Positions 11,520 to 22,880 of a stretch of DNA of 64,000 bases are shown piece after piece. A program made the position numbers and the translations under genes. The DNA is taken from the NCBI GenBank assembly GCA_900073065.1, contig FJOG01000083.1:1-64000 (forward strand). The letters run 5' to 3'. Source of the DNA: Phialocephala subalpina. Lineage: Eukaryota > Ascomycota > Leotiomycetes > Helotiales > Mollisiaceae. Numbering within the stretch: the first letter of the stretch is position 1; every line of letters begins with the position of its first letter. Under the pieces are notes generated by a model. It saw only the letters and a program-made list of their open reading frames with translations. It ran no database searches and was not told the origin of the DNA.

Positions 11520-14034
11520 ATGGTGGATTCCGACTGCAAGTCCAGCGAACAGGTCGAGATTGATAGGGGAGGTTTATATAATGTAGGGACAACTTCATCG
11601 CTGCAAACGGCACTGGAGTCACATGATGTTCAGCAAGTTGCCTGTGTCCTGCAGAACGTTAATGGTCCCGAGGACGACCACCCCGCCTGGATTGAGGATC
11701 TACGTGAAGCCGGATTTGACTATGCTGAGATAGCAGATATACTCCTGGAACAGTTTCGAGAAGGCCCTTGGACCTAGATCGGTTGCCTTCCAACCACAAT
11801 GGCCCTTTAGCACGGGAAGGGTATCACGTTCGAGATTGTATCCATCAGATCAGTCACGAGATTCCTCGACGGCAGTCTCCGGACTCAGCAAACGCAATAC
11901 TGCCTCAGCAAGAACTAGCTGGCAATGACGTGAAACTCAAAATACAAGGAATGTGCGGCCTTGGGGGAGTTGTGCCAGTTTCCAAGAATTTAGATGAATG
12001 GGATGGTACAATCGACGTTGCGTCGCATAGTTCTTCGGTATCATACATCAGGGACCATGAGTGGGCAATGGCGAAGACGGACCGCGTTGGCTTTATCAGC
12101 AAAGTATTTGCACGTACAAGAAACTCTTTGGAAGGAACCCTAAAAGCTATAGGTTGCATTCAACAGCAAGGTCTCTGCTGTGATTCTTTCACCGTTCTAG
12201 TCCGCAACAGCAAAGACAGGTCCAAGACACCGAGAGCCGAGCTCATTCGCACGGAAATCAAACCAGCTTTGGACTTGTTTCATGTGTTGACTCGGCTAAG
12301 TCGTGAGTACAACTCCACGGAAGAACTCGACAAGCTTTTCGAGCATGAGCAAGAGCCCCTCCTCCACAGCATCGCGAAGATTCTTAAACCGTTCCCGGGG
12401 TTTTACGACTTTATCTCTGATGGGGGAGAAGCAACAATGTCCTCCGTTCTTCATGTATGCACTTTGGCAGTTCAATTCCTTAGCCTAGCTTTTGTCTCGT
12501 ACGTCCAGGGACATTGTGGTAACCTTCGACCGTTTTTCATCAACCGTGGCTTGGAATGTGTCGCATTGTCCGGGCTTGGAATCTCTGGTGCGCCATTCAT
12601 AATGTGCTCACTAGTCAAGCTATCGTGCCTGGGCAGCATGCTTGAAGAACCCGTGCTTGCTTTTGTCCTTGATTCCGCTACTTGGGCTGAGTACGATGGC
12701 AATTTGCTACGAACTATCGGAGGGGACAATGTTGAAACTAAGCGATTTGATGTTGCTACTATGCCCGTGGACTTAATCGATACATGGGGACCAGCTAGGA
12801 TTCTGTCAGAGTCAGCGACTCAACTGAGTCCAATGGCGGCAGCAATATTCATACGAGGCGGCTTCATATCCGTCGCAGATCTCGGCTCAGATAAGCGACT
12901 CCTTCACTGGTCTCATGGTGCTGCACTCGACAAAAATCTTATCAACTTTAACCTTCAACAAGTTACGGTGGTTGGTGCGCCCTTGGTGGTGAGCCGCAAC
13001 TGCGCCATTCACGCTGACAGCAACCTGCAAATTGTGAATCCTGTACACGAAGTACTTGGCCCCTTCGAGGAGTATTGGAAACTCTCAAGTCGAGCAGTGG
13101 GAGTGACTACCGGTTTCAGTCTCAAAGGAGGATTCAACGTCCAAGCGAATCAGGGGTGGACCAAAGAGAAGGAATGTAAGACTTACCAGTTTCACTGGCT
13201 TCTTGAAAACCCCTGGGCAGTCCAGATCAGTTTCTGCACGGGTGCCGCTCAGCGTATTAAGCTCCGCGACCTAGTTGCAGACCTCCTTCCGATCTACGTG
13301 AAGGGTCAGTGGAATCCATCAACAGAATGGGATGTACTGCGAGACGAGCATGGGATCTCCAGGCGCTACGTTCTGCGGACCTTCAAGAATGGGGACGGAG
13401 TCTAACCTCAAGTTTGAGAGAAAAGGTGGAAACCATGATGCAAGCCTTGCTGCTGTCGCTGGTTCCAACAGGCATGGATAAAAGGGGCAACCTTGTCATC
13501 TGTTGGCCTTCCAATGATAGCGTTATCAAGTGCATTAAGCTTCCATGTCAAGGGGAAATGTATTGGGCAAGGATCCTCGCGGATTCGGACAAAATCGCTA
13601 CCTTCGCTTACATGACTCCTCAGTGCCTCGAGACCAGTCATCTCAAGTGCCGAGCTCTGTCAGCATTGGGGAGAAACGCAGGATCGCTGCTAGGTACAGC
13701 AGTGTTCCTTGACATCTCAGCTGATAATGAGTCCAAGGGCCCAAACGATTCGTGCCTGAAACCGTCCCGGACGTACTGGATAGGCAGAACCGACCTTCCT
13801 CTGCTTGTCAAAGTTGAATGCCTCTGTAACGACTATCCAAGGCTATGGACATCGCCGAGTCTAATACCCGAAGAGCTCTTAATATATATAATGCGCAGGA
13901 CACCGAAACTTAGAGAGTGGCATCTAGGTGAGACTTCAGCAGAGTTGGTATTAATTCAGGTTGGGAAGCCGGAGACCAGATACGGTAGTCGTTCGGCTAA
14001 GGCACTCACCCAACCCACTCGCGTAGTTGGGTGA
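11520..14034 (+). pseudogene. Fungal-specific protein of unknown function, reading frame broken twice
   Basis: Three open segments in three frames read as one protein: 11520-11777 (from ATG), ~11768-13405 and ~13400-14034. The first has a short helical segment, PAWIEDLREAGFDYAEIADILLE, of a type that opens many fungal-specific proteins. The long middle part contains DTWGPARIL, GGFISVADL and LHWSHG, which recur in unnamed Pezizomycotina proteins. I recognise no enzyme motif. The shift at 11775 comes straight after GPW and has no usable splice pair. The one at ~13400 could only be spliced by an implausible 26-bp intron. It is either a pseudogene at the edge of the RIP block, or an intact gene with two indel errors. 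Codon use is GC-balanced, unlike the block to its left. Confidence 0.55.
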
Positions 14035-15284
14035 GGGGCATCAGTACAGTTGTTGTAGTGTTTCTAGGACTTCTACCAGGCCTCTGACAGCGGAATCAGG
14101 TGAAAAGTAAAGCAGTTCAAGAGCAATTAGTTTCGAAGCGCTTTCCCACCAAACTTGGAACCCCTTGTCAGGTTGTCATGATGAGAATTTTTGGACTCGC
14201 TGGCAGCTGAAATGTCAAGCTTGAGTGATCCTAGAGATGTCCTGAAAATTCGATGGGGCGGATACGAGTAGTGCGAGAGATGTTTGAACAGATGTCGTCG
14301 CTCCCATAGTACTGTAGTTTCAGCGACTCAGCATCAGATTTCGAGATTTCGACCGAGACGCGACGGGAAACACCAAGTCAGCCGTGACAAGGTAGTTGAC
14401 TCAACCCCGCCTCAAGCTTTGAAGATGTTTGGAGGATATTTTGGGACAACTTGGAGCAAGAGGAGAGCCTGTATAATGCCGTAATCGTGTCGCAAGTGTC
14501 GTGGCCGATTGGCCGGTTGGTGATGGTAAGATTTGGCTCCGAGTGGAGGGGATTGTTGGCAGGATGTTTTGGGAGGTTGATATGACATTGGGGGAAATTA
14601 GAAGCGCAGGAAATGATGTTGGAGCTTTTGAAAGTGTCGGAAGTGGCATGACCGCTAGGTCGCGTCGCAATAGCGGGATCGACCTCCAGTGAGGAGATTT
14701 CGATTGTGCAGTGATTCTGGACGATGCTTTGATGTTAGAGAGTTGTTTCCGAGGCGAGGAAATGTAGTATGAGTTGGTGACCGTGAACTGAAGGCTCGAC
14801 ATCGCTTTCGCGACCAGATACGATATCGAGCTGAAGTCAGCCACCACACTGTCCCAAAGAATGCAGGCAATTATCATGATGATGGAAAGCTGTTTTTGAG
14901 GCAAAAGATTGATGTTGGAGCTAGTGATCGCGACTTGAGGGGATTGATATCGCTTGTACGACCAGAGCTGATATCGAGCTTCCCCAAGCTGGGGATGGCA
15001 TTAAATTTATCCCAGATCTTTCAGGACATTGTCTGAAGTTGGGAACTTGTGTTGGAGGCAAGTAGATCATATTGGATTTGGTAGTCGCGTGTTGAAAAGC
15101 CTGACATAGCTTGCTAGTCCAAGGGCAACATTAGCTCTCTCGAGTAAGAGATCGATTCCAATACTGCCCTACCCTCTATGCGCGCCGCTTCTTTGACTGA
15201 AAGAAAAGTTCCGCGCGAACAGGAGATGCCTGTGCACGTTCGTGCTACCCTAGCATTCTAGTGAAAGAAATTCAAAAAGCAAAT
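14035..15284. other. Intergenic region with degenerate ~147-bp repeats
   Basis: No gene is supported. Around 14,600-15,125 there are three or four degenerate copies of a ~147-bp unit, with recognisable starts near 14,738, 14,885 and 15,033. Shared pieces include TGTTTxxGAGGC, GATGTTGGAGCT, CATxGCTT..CGACCAGA and GATATCGAGCT. The minus strand has a 167-codon open frame (14401-14904) across part of this, but its composition looks like repeat translation. Confidence 0.45.
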
Positions 15285-18200
15285 TTAAGTCCATCTCTCC
15301 ATCCACTTCTGCACAAACTTGTCTACTAAGCTATCACCGACGATGTTTTCAGCACCACGAAGAGCAGGACTGCATTGCAGCGAGCACTCCAGAGAGTAGA
15401 TGAGCCTCTCCTCCGTCACTCTATTCCCGACATCCTGCCAGTCCGTCCCAATGCCACCATATCTCATCTCCCAAAACCCTAGCAACTTGATACTCGGATT
15501 ACGGCAAGGATCATCCTCGCTCTGGTGTAATCTCTGTAGCCACTGCGCCGTAGGCAGCACCTCGAATCCTGGAAGCACGGTCCGAGACAGCGCGGGAAGT
15601 AAATCGCGTGTCCAGTGGAAGCCACAAGGGTTGAGGATGTGGTAGACGAGGTTAGGGTCGGAATCTTCATTGGGGGAACGGGAAGGGGTAAAGGCGAGAT
15701 CTAGAATTGAAGATGCTGCAGTGTCTACAGGGAGCCAGACGCAGGTCTGGTTGGAGGGTGGGTTAGCTTGAACTCATATCTGGTGCAGTTGGGCTGAAAG
15801 AGTAGTGGACGATAAATACTTCATGGCACATGACAAACTCACCTCGTCCAACATTGGCAACGACCCCGTCACCAAGGCACTCCGAATCATCAATGGTATG
15901 GCCTCCGTCTCGTTCCATTCCCCCTCCTTAGTGTCTCCCGCCAGCTGGCCAATCCTCAGCACCCGTGCATACATACCTGTACTCAACACTGCGTTCCGTA
16001 TAATATGCTCAGCGACCATTTTGCTACGTCCATATCCCGTCTTCGACGCATGACTGAGATCCTCAAGTACTGCTTCCGGTACGATTCCTGGTCGCGGCAT
16101 ACCGCTCACGGCAGCACTCGAACTGCAGAAGAAGAATCTTGGGGGTTTTCTCAGCATAGTTCGGAGGCTGAGATTCAGCAGGTTGTGCACGCCACGGATA
16201 TGTTGTGGTTCGAAGGAGGAAACGCCGAGGTTGAAATTTACTGCCCAGGCAGCGTGGATGATATGGGTTAGGGAGTGGAGGAGGCTACTAAGAGAGGAGG
16301 CAGGAAGGCCGAGATCTGGGTCGCTGAATTCTGCTGGCAAGGCGATGATCTTGCTGTGTTCGAAAGGGAAGAGTTGAATGTTGCGAGAGCTGAGTGAGTT
16401 GCTGATGCGCTTCGTGGCGGTTGATGGGTTGGATGCCCGTACTAGTGTCCAGACTTGTGCTACATTCTCACGTTTTACTAGCTCGGCGAGAACATAAGCT
16501 CCAAGGCTCCCTGTCGCCCCAGTTAAGAGCAGAATAAGGATTAGCAGTAGGTATTGAAGCGGGAGGAGATACTTACAACGACATCCTTCTCTGGATAAGC
16601 GTCTTGAGGAGATGGCGTTTCAAATTCGGAGTATTTCTCAATCATCTCCTTCATCAGTTCGATCTCAGATCTATCTTCTTCTGGCTCACCAGTCCTCAAG
16701 CTGTACAGGTGACGGGCTAGCGCCTTTACCGTCCCCTTCTCAAATACTACATTCTGACTGAGGTTATTGCGCCTCTGTCCTAGATCCAATTTCTTCCTGA
16801 GAACGCCCCAGATACGAATAGCTTGTAAACTGTCCACGCCAGCAGCGAAGATATCGCTCTCGGTCCCCAAATGTACGTTCAGTACACTGGCGAATTGGTC
16901 TAACAAGAAGCCTTCCAAATCAGGAACGTCCAGCTGGAGAGAGCCCACTTCCATCTCCTCAAATTGAGTATAAGTTTCATCGATGAGAGGCGCGAACACT
17001 TGATACATCTGTGCACGGATGAAGGTGCCTTTGTCAGTGCGGGGATAAGGCATCTCTGGGGAAAGAATGATAACTAATTCTCGTGAGATCTGGGAGAAGG
17101 CCTCAGCTTTCGCATTAGCAGCTTCAATGGACGGCCAGATGGCGGTTAAGTACTCGCCATCCGACAAGTGAGCAGAATTTTCTTTCCGGAAAATGAGTAT
17201 TCCAGGCATATTTCTCCCAATGCCAAAAACAACCGCCTCTTTGACAAGTGTATCTTCGCGTAGAAGACCTTCTATAGGGAGTGGGAGGACTTTCTCCCCA
17301 TTTAGCAGCGTGATCCGGTCGTCGAGTCTGGTGAGATATTTCCAAAAATTGGACTTGGTTGGATCTGGATGGCGAGTGAAGAGGTCACGGGTGCGGTACG
17401 AGTTTGGCGGGTTGTTGGAGTTGGAGGGGCCTTTGGATGGTAAACCGTCTAAGGCGACGCATTCGAAGATGCCTCGTGCGATCTCGTCCATGAGGACATG
17501 TTCTGCGCGGGGGTAAATTAGGCGAAGATAATCCCATTCAGTGTCTCCATCTGGACGTATGGAGTTCATTATTGCGCCTGTTTCACTCCTGAGCTCAAAG
17601 ATTGAACATCAGCCCATGTTGAATCCATGTTGGATAGGAGGTATCGAGCGACTTACGAGCCGTAATTCGAGACCAGGTTTACCCCGCCTGCTACCAGCTT
17701 GTCACCCAGCTCGTCAGGACACCTCGCTCCAGCGAAGAGAACTATCTTTGCCTTTGCAAGCTCCGCTATACCGTCTTTGCCCTCCCCAAGGAGCTGCAGC
17801 ACATACGGGACGACCGCGATGAGCTCCGGTCGTGCAACCTTCAGTGCCTTTACCAGACCTTGCCGTGTAACAGGGAGATTATAATTAGCAACAAAAATAC
17901 CAGACTTCCGACAGATGGAGCGAAAAAGTTCCATGAGAGCGTGGCTGTGGAAGAGTGGAGATGTAATAAATGAACGAAGTGGGAAACCATTCCGGAAATT
18001 CGCTAAGCATTGAGCGTTGGTGAGAAAGATTGGCTTGGGGAGACCAGTTGAACCGGAGGAGTGAATGATCCATGCAATCTTGGATGATTCCTTCTGTGCG
18101 TCGTATATTCGATGGAACTTGTTCGTAGAGTGGGATGCGTAGTCCATGGGTCTTAGTATGGTGACACTTCTAAGGGGGTAGCTTTGCCGCAGCGTTTGGA

Positions 18201-18721
18201 TTCTATCAAGGGTTTCTATATAATCGTCAATAGTAATCACAAGTTCACACTGTGCTTCTGCTAGTAAAAGATCGTAGGCTGCAGTCGAGAGGCGGGTGGA
18301 TAAGAAGAGGATGCTCCATCCCAGACGGTTAAGTGCAATGATGGTGATGATGTACTCGAAATTTGAGGGAGCCAAGATCGCTACCACGGGGGCCTTCTCG
18401 GCATTGGGGTCCTGCCCAGGTTCATTCTGTTAGGTACGTGGTTCAACTTGACAACACAAGTCAGCTTACAGCGGGTTCCAGCCCTGCTCGAATGTAATGG
18501 GACACTGCTGCATCTGAGAATCTGTCTAGCTCTTGTGCTGTGTATTGTTTGAAATCGTCGTATCGTGATAGGGGATATGAGATCAAATTGCTGTGAGGTG
18601 AATTATATGTGTGCAGTTTGAGTAGCTCGTCAATGGTGTTAACTGTATCAGGGGTAAGGAGGGGCGCTGTGGATTGGGAAGCTCGCGAGGGCAGAGATGT
18701 CTCTGGTGTAGTCGCCGCCAT
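15285..18721 (-). CDS. NRPS-like carboxylate reductase (adenylation-thiolation-reductase)
   Basis: This is a stand-alone A-T-R enzyme that would adenylate a carboxylic acid, load it on phosphopantetheine and release it by NAD(P)H reduction. Exons: 18721-18470, 18426-17658/7, 17588-16577, 16529-15843, 15746-15285; about 1,060 aa, normal for the family. The A domain has SSGSTGLPKP (~residue 206), NYGSSETG across intron 2, YRTRDL, RLDDR and PRTDKG with the catalytic Lys. The carrier site is AGVDSLQAI (~590). The reductase has LTGATGSLG (~680) and YGRSK (~845), with WLPVDTAA after intron 4. All introns are GT..AG except intron 3 (16530-16576), which ends in TG at the only frame-preserving junction; without splicing the protein stops before the reductase. 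There is no condensation domain. The substrate is unknown. It is divergent from an MFS gene. Confidence 0.88.
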
Positions 18722-19286
18722 CTGTAGTATTTTGTACACGTGAATGCTTGGTAAATAGGATCGGAGAGCAAAATTTGTGATATTGAGGAGCCAGGATGTC
18801 AGTCAAAGTATATAGAGTGTAGCCGTGCTTAGATGCGCTGCGAGGAAGGATGGAGTTCTGTGGTAGGCTGAGAATGTGGATATGTTTATATCCGATGTCG
18901 GCAGCGGTCAACATTCAACGTCGTTTTCTGCTTGAGTTGGCTGGCGCAAGTGCTGTGCCGGGTCTTGTCAAGAATGGGGAGAATAGGGTGCTGAGGTGTG
19001 TACTGTAAGATCTTACATGAGCGTGATGTCACTGGTGGAACAATCCAGTAACGTTGATCTGCGGGGTTGCAAATTGAAAACACAGGGATCGGCCGCGCAC
19101 AACGGATAGCATTTCCCCACTTAAAGGGTTATAACCTTTACCCCGGTTAAGCGTAAGTGCTGACAGCTGACTCCAGAACCCAACATAAGCAAGCACCTCA
19201 CCATGGATAACTATGTATATCTGCTTGTGACTCCCCACAGTCTTCAACTCGCCATTTGAAACTCCAATCGGATCTCGACCTCGATC
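18722..19286. promoter_or_regulatory. Shared divergent promoter of NRPS-like reductase and MFS transporter
   Basis: These 565 bp separate two divergent start codons. A TATA-like GTATATAGAG at about 18,807 (CTCTATATAC on the minus strand) sits roughly 90 bp upstream of the reductase ATG. A shared control region implies co-regulation of synthesis and transport. I see no clear operator palindrome. Confidence 0.5.
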
Positions 19287-20930
19287 ATGGCGCACGATAA
19301 CAATATCCCCACAGATGAAGAAGAGGTGGCAGGAAAGGCAACAATAACCCACGTAGAGGCGGAGCAGCAAGCCGCATTAAGTGAAGAAGAAAAGATCATT
19401 GAGAAACAACTGCGCCGTAAAATTGATCTTTTGATCATGCCCGTCGTCATCATTGTCTACCTAATGAATTACATTGACCGGTAAGTTCGACACAGTTCCA
19501 TCTGTCGTTGTGAGAGCGAGTTTTCTGATATCCTTCCAGCAACAATTATGCGGCTGCCCGCCTTCAAGGCCTGGAGAAAGATCTGCACCTCTCCAGTGAG
19601 CAGTATCAGGTTGCGCTGTCTATGTTCTTCGTCGCCTACATTCTCATGCAAGTTCCATCGAATTTGCTACTCAACTACGCCGGCCGTCCTGCCTTCTATC
19701 TGGGATTCTTTATCACGGCCTGGGGGCTTGTTTCTGCTCTGACTAGCCTCGTGACAAATTACCGACAAATCGTCGCTTTGCGTTTCTTACTCGGCTTTGT
19801 TGGTAGGTAATCCTTCAGTGCAGCCGCGTCTTCACCCTGACCTTCCTCTAGAGGCACCCTTCTTCGCTGGTGTCTTGTTCTACTTATCCAAGTGGTACAC
19901 CAAGGAGGAACTCGCAGTACGCATGAGCATATTCTACTCCGGTTCACTGCTCAGCGGCGCTTTCGGGAATCTGATTGCTGCAGGCATTCTGAAGGGCCTG
20001 GCAGGTAAGCGTGGTCTAGGGGCATGGCAGTGGCTTTACATTATTGAGGGAACGATCACGATCTGCATTGGTATTCTGGTCTGCTTCATCTTACCGGATT
20101 TCCCTGACACCTGGAGGCTGCTCTCCCCTGAGATGAAGCAAGTGGCTAATCGACGTTTGGCCCTCGAGGCTGCAGAAGCAGATATGGATGCTGCCGGCCG
20201 AATGTCTCAACTTCACGGCTTGAAATTGGCCTTGAAAGACCCAAAGACATACATACTGACCGTCGCCTATTGGTCGATTGCCGGAGCAGGCGGCTTTCAG
20301 TACTTCTTCCCCACACTGACAGCAACTCTCGGCTACAGCCACTACATCTCCTTGGTTCTCATCGCGCCACCGTACCTCTTCATGGTCTTCTGGAGCATTA
20401 TCCACTCCCGTATATCTGACACACTTGCTCATCGCTTCTGGTTCTTTGTGTACCCAATCCCACTCACTATTGCCGGCTTCATCATTTTCATGACCACAGA
20501 CAGCTTCGGCCCACGCTACTTCTCCTTCTTCCTCATGATCTTCATCTTTGCCATGAACGGCATCCTCTACTCCTGGATTGCAAACGCCATTCCTCGACCC
20601 CCAGCCAAGCGTGCTGCCGCGCTCGCTATCATCAACTGTGTTGCGAATTCTGCTAGCATCTGGACGCCGTATACATACCGGCCTCAAGATGCCCCGCATT
20701 ATCGACCTGCCTTGGGTATCTGTATTGGGTTCCAGGCTGTCGCTGCACTGATGGCTGTTCTCCTTCGATGGCATTTACAAAAGGAAAATCAACGCCTAGC
20801 TCGCCTCGATAGTGACGACGTGGTATTGACGCAGTCGGAGGTCTTGAGATTAGAGAAGACGGCGGAGATTGAAGGTATTGATATTTCCGCAGCAAGACGA
20901 TTACAATTAGGGTTCCGGTATATTATTTAA
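19287..20930 (+). CDS. MFS transporter, anion:cation symporter (Dal5-like) family
   Basis: This is a membrane permease of the major facilitator superfamily. Exons 19287-19480, 19540-19802 and 19852-20930 join in frame to 511 aa, with clean GT..AG introns of 59 and 49 bp. The N-terminus RRKIDLLIMPVVIIVYLMNYIDRNNYAAARL (two parts around intron 1) is the hallmark first helix of fungal allantoate/nicotinate/pantothenate-type permeases. LRFLLGFVEAPFFAGV marks helix 4-5. Twelve hydrophobic segments are visible, with a long central loop after PDFPDTWRLL. It is divergent from the NRPS-like reductase, so it may export the product or import the acid substrate; the ACS family usually imports organic anions. 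The C-terminus is cytosolic and charged. Confidence 0.9.
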
Positions 20931-21308
20931 AGGGATGACGACTTGGCCAAGCATTCTCCGAGTTATTTATTAATTTCTTTTAATTAAATAAAATTTCTAT
21001 AATAATTTTCCCTTTTTTAAATTATTAAAATATATATTTTAAATTTATTTTCTTCTCAAGTATATATAATAATTTATTTTCGAAGATTAAATTAAATATA
21101 TTTAAAGTAATAATTTATACTTTTATTTCGAGTCACGGGGAGAAATAGTTACGCTTCTCGGCCTAGTATATACCTGGGTCATAGGAAGAGTATTGGATAG
21201 AGAGATATACTATATAAACAGAGATCTCAATTCATAAAAGAAAAGTATTAGGGATAGAGCTTTGAGGAAAATGTGTGAAAGACTTTTGTCTCCTAGTTCC
21301 TCTACTTA
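20931..21308. other. AT-rich intergenic segment
   Basis: 20,960-21,130 is very AT-rich, with TTTAAATTATTAAAATATATATTTTAAAT-like runs that look like a small RIP-altered repeat remnant or a degraded 3' flank. The remainder is ordinary. No gene is seen. Confidence 0.5.
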
Positions 21309-21893
21309 TTAGTACTCTCTCGACGAATCAGGCGTTTGACCTTCACCAGGTCTAGCCACTCCTCCTCCAGGTAGTCCCTGTGGCTGCATGCCAGGCATCA
21401 TACCAGGTAATGGGACCTGCTGGCGCGCAGCCATCATATTCCGCCATATCATGAGGTTTTGGCGTTGCAGGTCTGGTGCTGCTTCTTGCTGGTATTGCTG
21501 CTGAGGCTGCCCGTGCATCGGCGGCATCATGTAAGGATTATACATCCCTCCGCCACCTGGGAAGCTGGGCATGCCAAAGGGCGGGAGCCCCATGGAAGGT
21601 CCTTGGCTTACAGGGTCAGATATCTGTGGTTGCGGTGTGGTAGGTGCTGCTGAAATGGGGTCGAGGTGCAGGAGCAAGGGTTGCGAGGCGGCTGATGGCG
21701 TGGAATTGCTCAGAATCTCCGTTACGTCAGGAACCTTACCAACTGCTGCACTTAATATCTCTTCGACAGTTGGTTCTTCTTGCTCCTCCTCTTCTTCCTC
21801 CTCCTCGGCCTCTTGCTCTTCTTCCTTGTCGTCGAGCTCGTCCTTCCCATTGTCATTCACTTTCAGCATCACAAAATCGCAGTAGCTGGCCAT
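21309..21893 (-). CDS. Hypothetical acidic, Pro/Gln/Met-rich protein
   Basis: This is a single-exon frame of 194 aa from the ATG at 21893. Residues ~16-45 are almost wholly Glu/Asp, giving a strongly acidic low-complexity segment. From ~75 on it is rich in Pro, Gly, Met and Gln (MYNPYMMPPMHGQP). There is no signal peptide or membrane helix. The amphipathic SAAVGKVPDVTEIL follows the acidic run. I do not recognise the family. A nuclear or chromatin-associated disordered protein is a guess from composition only. It starts about 130 bp from the divergent broken NTPase-like gene, so the two may share a promoter. Confidence 0.5.
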   Translation of the reverse strand: MASYCDFVMLKVNDNGKDELDDKEEEQEAEEEEEEEEQEEPTVEEILSAAVGKVPDVTEILSNSTPSAASQPLLLHLDPISAAPTTPQPQISDPVSQGPSMGLPPFGMPSFPGGGGMYNPYMMPPMHGQPQQQYQQEAAPDLQRQNLMIWRNMMAARQQVPLPGMMPGMQPQGLPGGGVARPGEGQTPDSSREY

Positions 21894-22026
21894 GGCACCT
21901 CACTACCCACTTGAAACATACCTTTCCCTCACCTCCTGCAACCACGCTTATCACCATGGTACTCCCCACCACCTCAGCCCCAGTAGTTCGCACCTTCACC
22001 AGCTCAGATCCAGCCAACCCCTCGCA

Positions 22027-22880
22027 CAACTATCGACACCGCCGAGCTTCTCAAGCTCCTCAAGGTGCCTTCGGGCCTAGATGAAGACGACCTCACCATG
22101 CTCCTCGAAACCAACCATTCCATTTCCTCTCAAGAGCGGAACAAAGCCGACCTGATCGTCACTAACACATAGTTCCGCAACTGGATCGTGGTGCCCACAT
22201 CGCGCGAGCTGCTGGTACATGGCGAATATCACACAACCAAGACGTACTATATCTCCGCGCTGTCGCGGTTCTGCGGGACTTTGATGCATGCACTGCGAAC
22301 GAAGCAGCAGTATGTATCGCTGGTGTTTTTCTGCGGCAGCCACGTTGAGGCCGATGATAGGAATCGAGGTAGCCGGGCGATCATCCGGAGCTTCATTGCA
22401 CAGTTGCTTCGACAGAGCTCATTTAACGCTGCGCTTCTTGAGCAAGGACTCGATCTGGACATCGAGCGCATTAGGAAGGGGAATATAACGCACCTTTGCG
22501 CGCTGTTTAGTACGCTCGTCCGCCGATTACCGAAGGATATCACCTTGATCTGCATCATTGACGGGATTTCCCACTACGAGGTTGACGAACATGAGAAGGG
22601 TATGTTGAAGGCGCTGCAATGCTTGTTGGATTTGGCGCGGGATAATGGGGTAGCTGCTGTTATCAAAGTCTTGGCTACGAGCCCGACGACAACGGGTTTG
22701 GTGCAGGGTCGATTTGAAGACGATGATGAGTATTTTCTCTCGTTGGCTGAGGTTCGTGATACGGGTCAGAGAAGGGGGTTGGGTGAGTCGGATGACAGTC
22801 TCGAGAATTCGGATGATTCGGATGAGGTAGAGGAGTCTGAAGAGGAGGAGCTTGCTGATGATGAGGGGGGTGACGACTAG
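22027..22880 (+). pseudogene. Fungal NTPase-like family member with in-frame amber stop
   Basis: One frame runs from ~22027 to the stop at 22880 but is cut by TAG at 22170-22172, between IVTNT and FRNWIVVP. Family members I know have a Gln-containing turn there, so CAG-to-TAG is the simplest cause. After the stop come SRELLVHG, YVSLVFFCGSHV, RAIIRSFIAQLLRQ and a Walker-B-like ICIIDGISHYE. The usual P-loop Lys/Thr pattern is not seen, so ATP binding is doubtful. The C-terminus is a Ser/Asp/Glu tail. No ATG opens the upstream part in frame (TAG at 21984). It resembles the many lineage-specific NLR/STAND-like relics in ascomycetes, but I cannot name the family. Confidence 0.55.

Noticed and set aside
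11768..13405. Stand-alone 545-aa protein starting at 11768
   Set aside because: The apparent start is TTG, and sequence on both sides continues the same family in other frames.
15805..17822. Several plus-strand frames of 60-110 codons
   Set aside because: They are shadows of the NRPS-like reductase exons.
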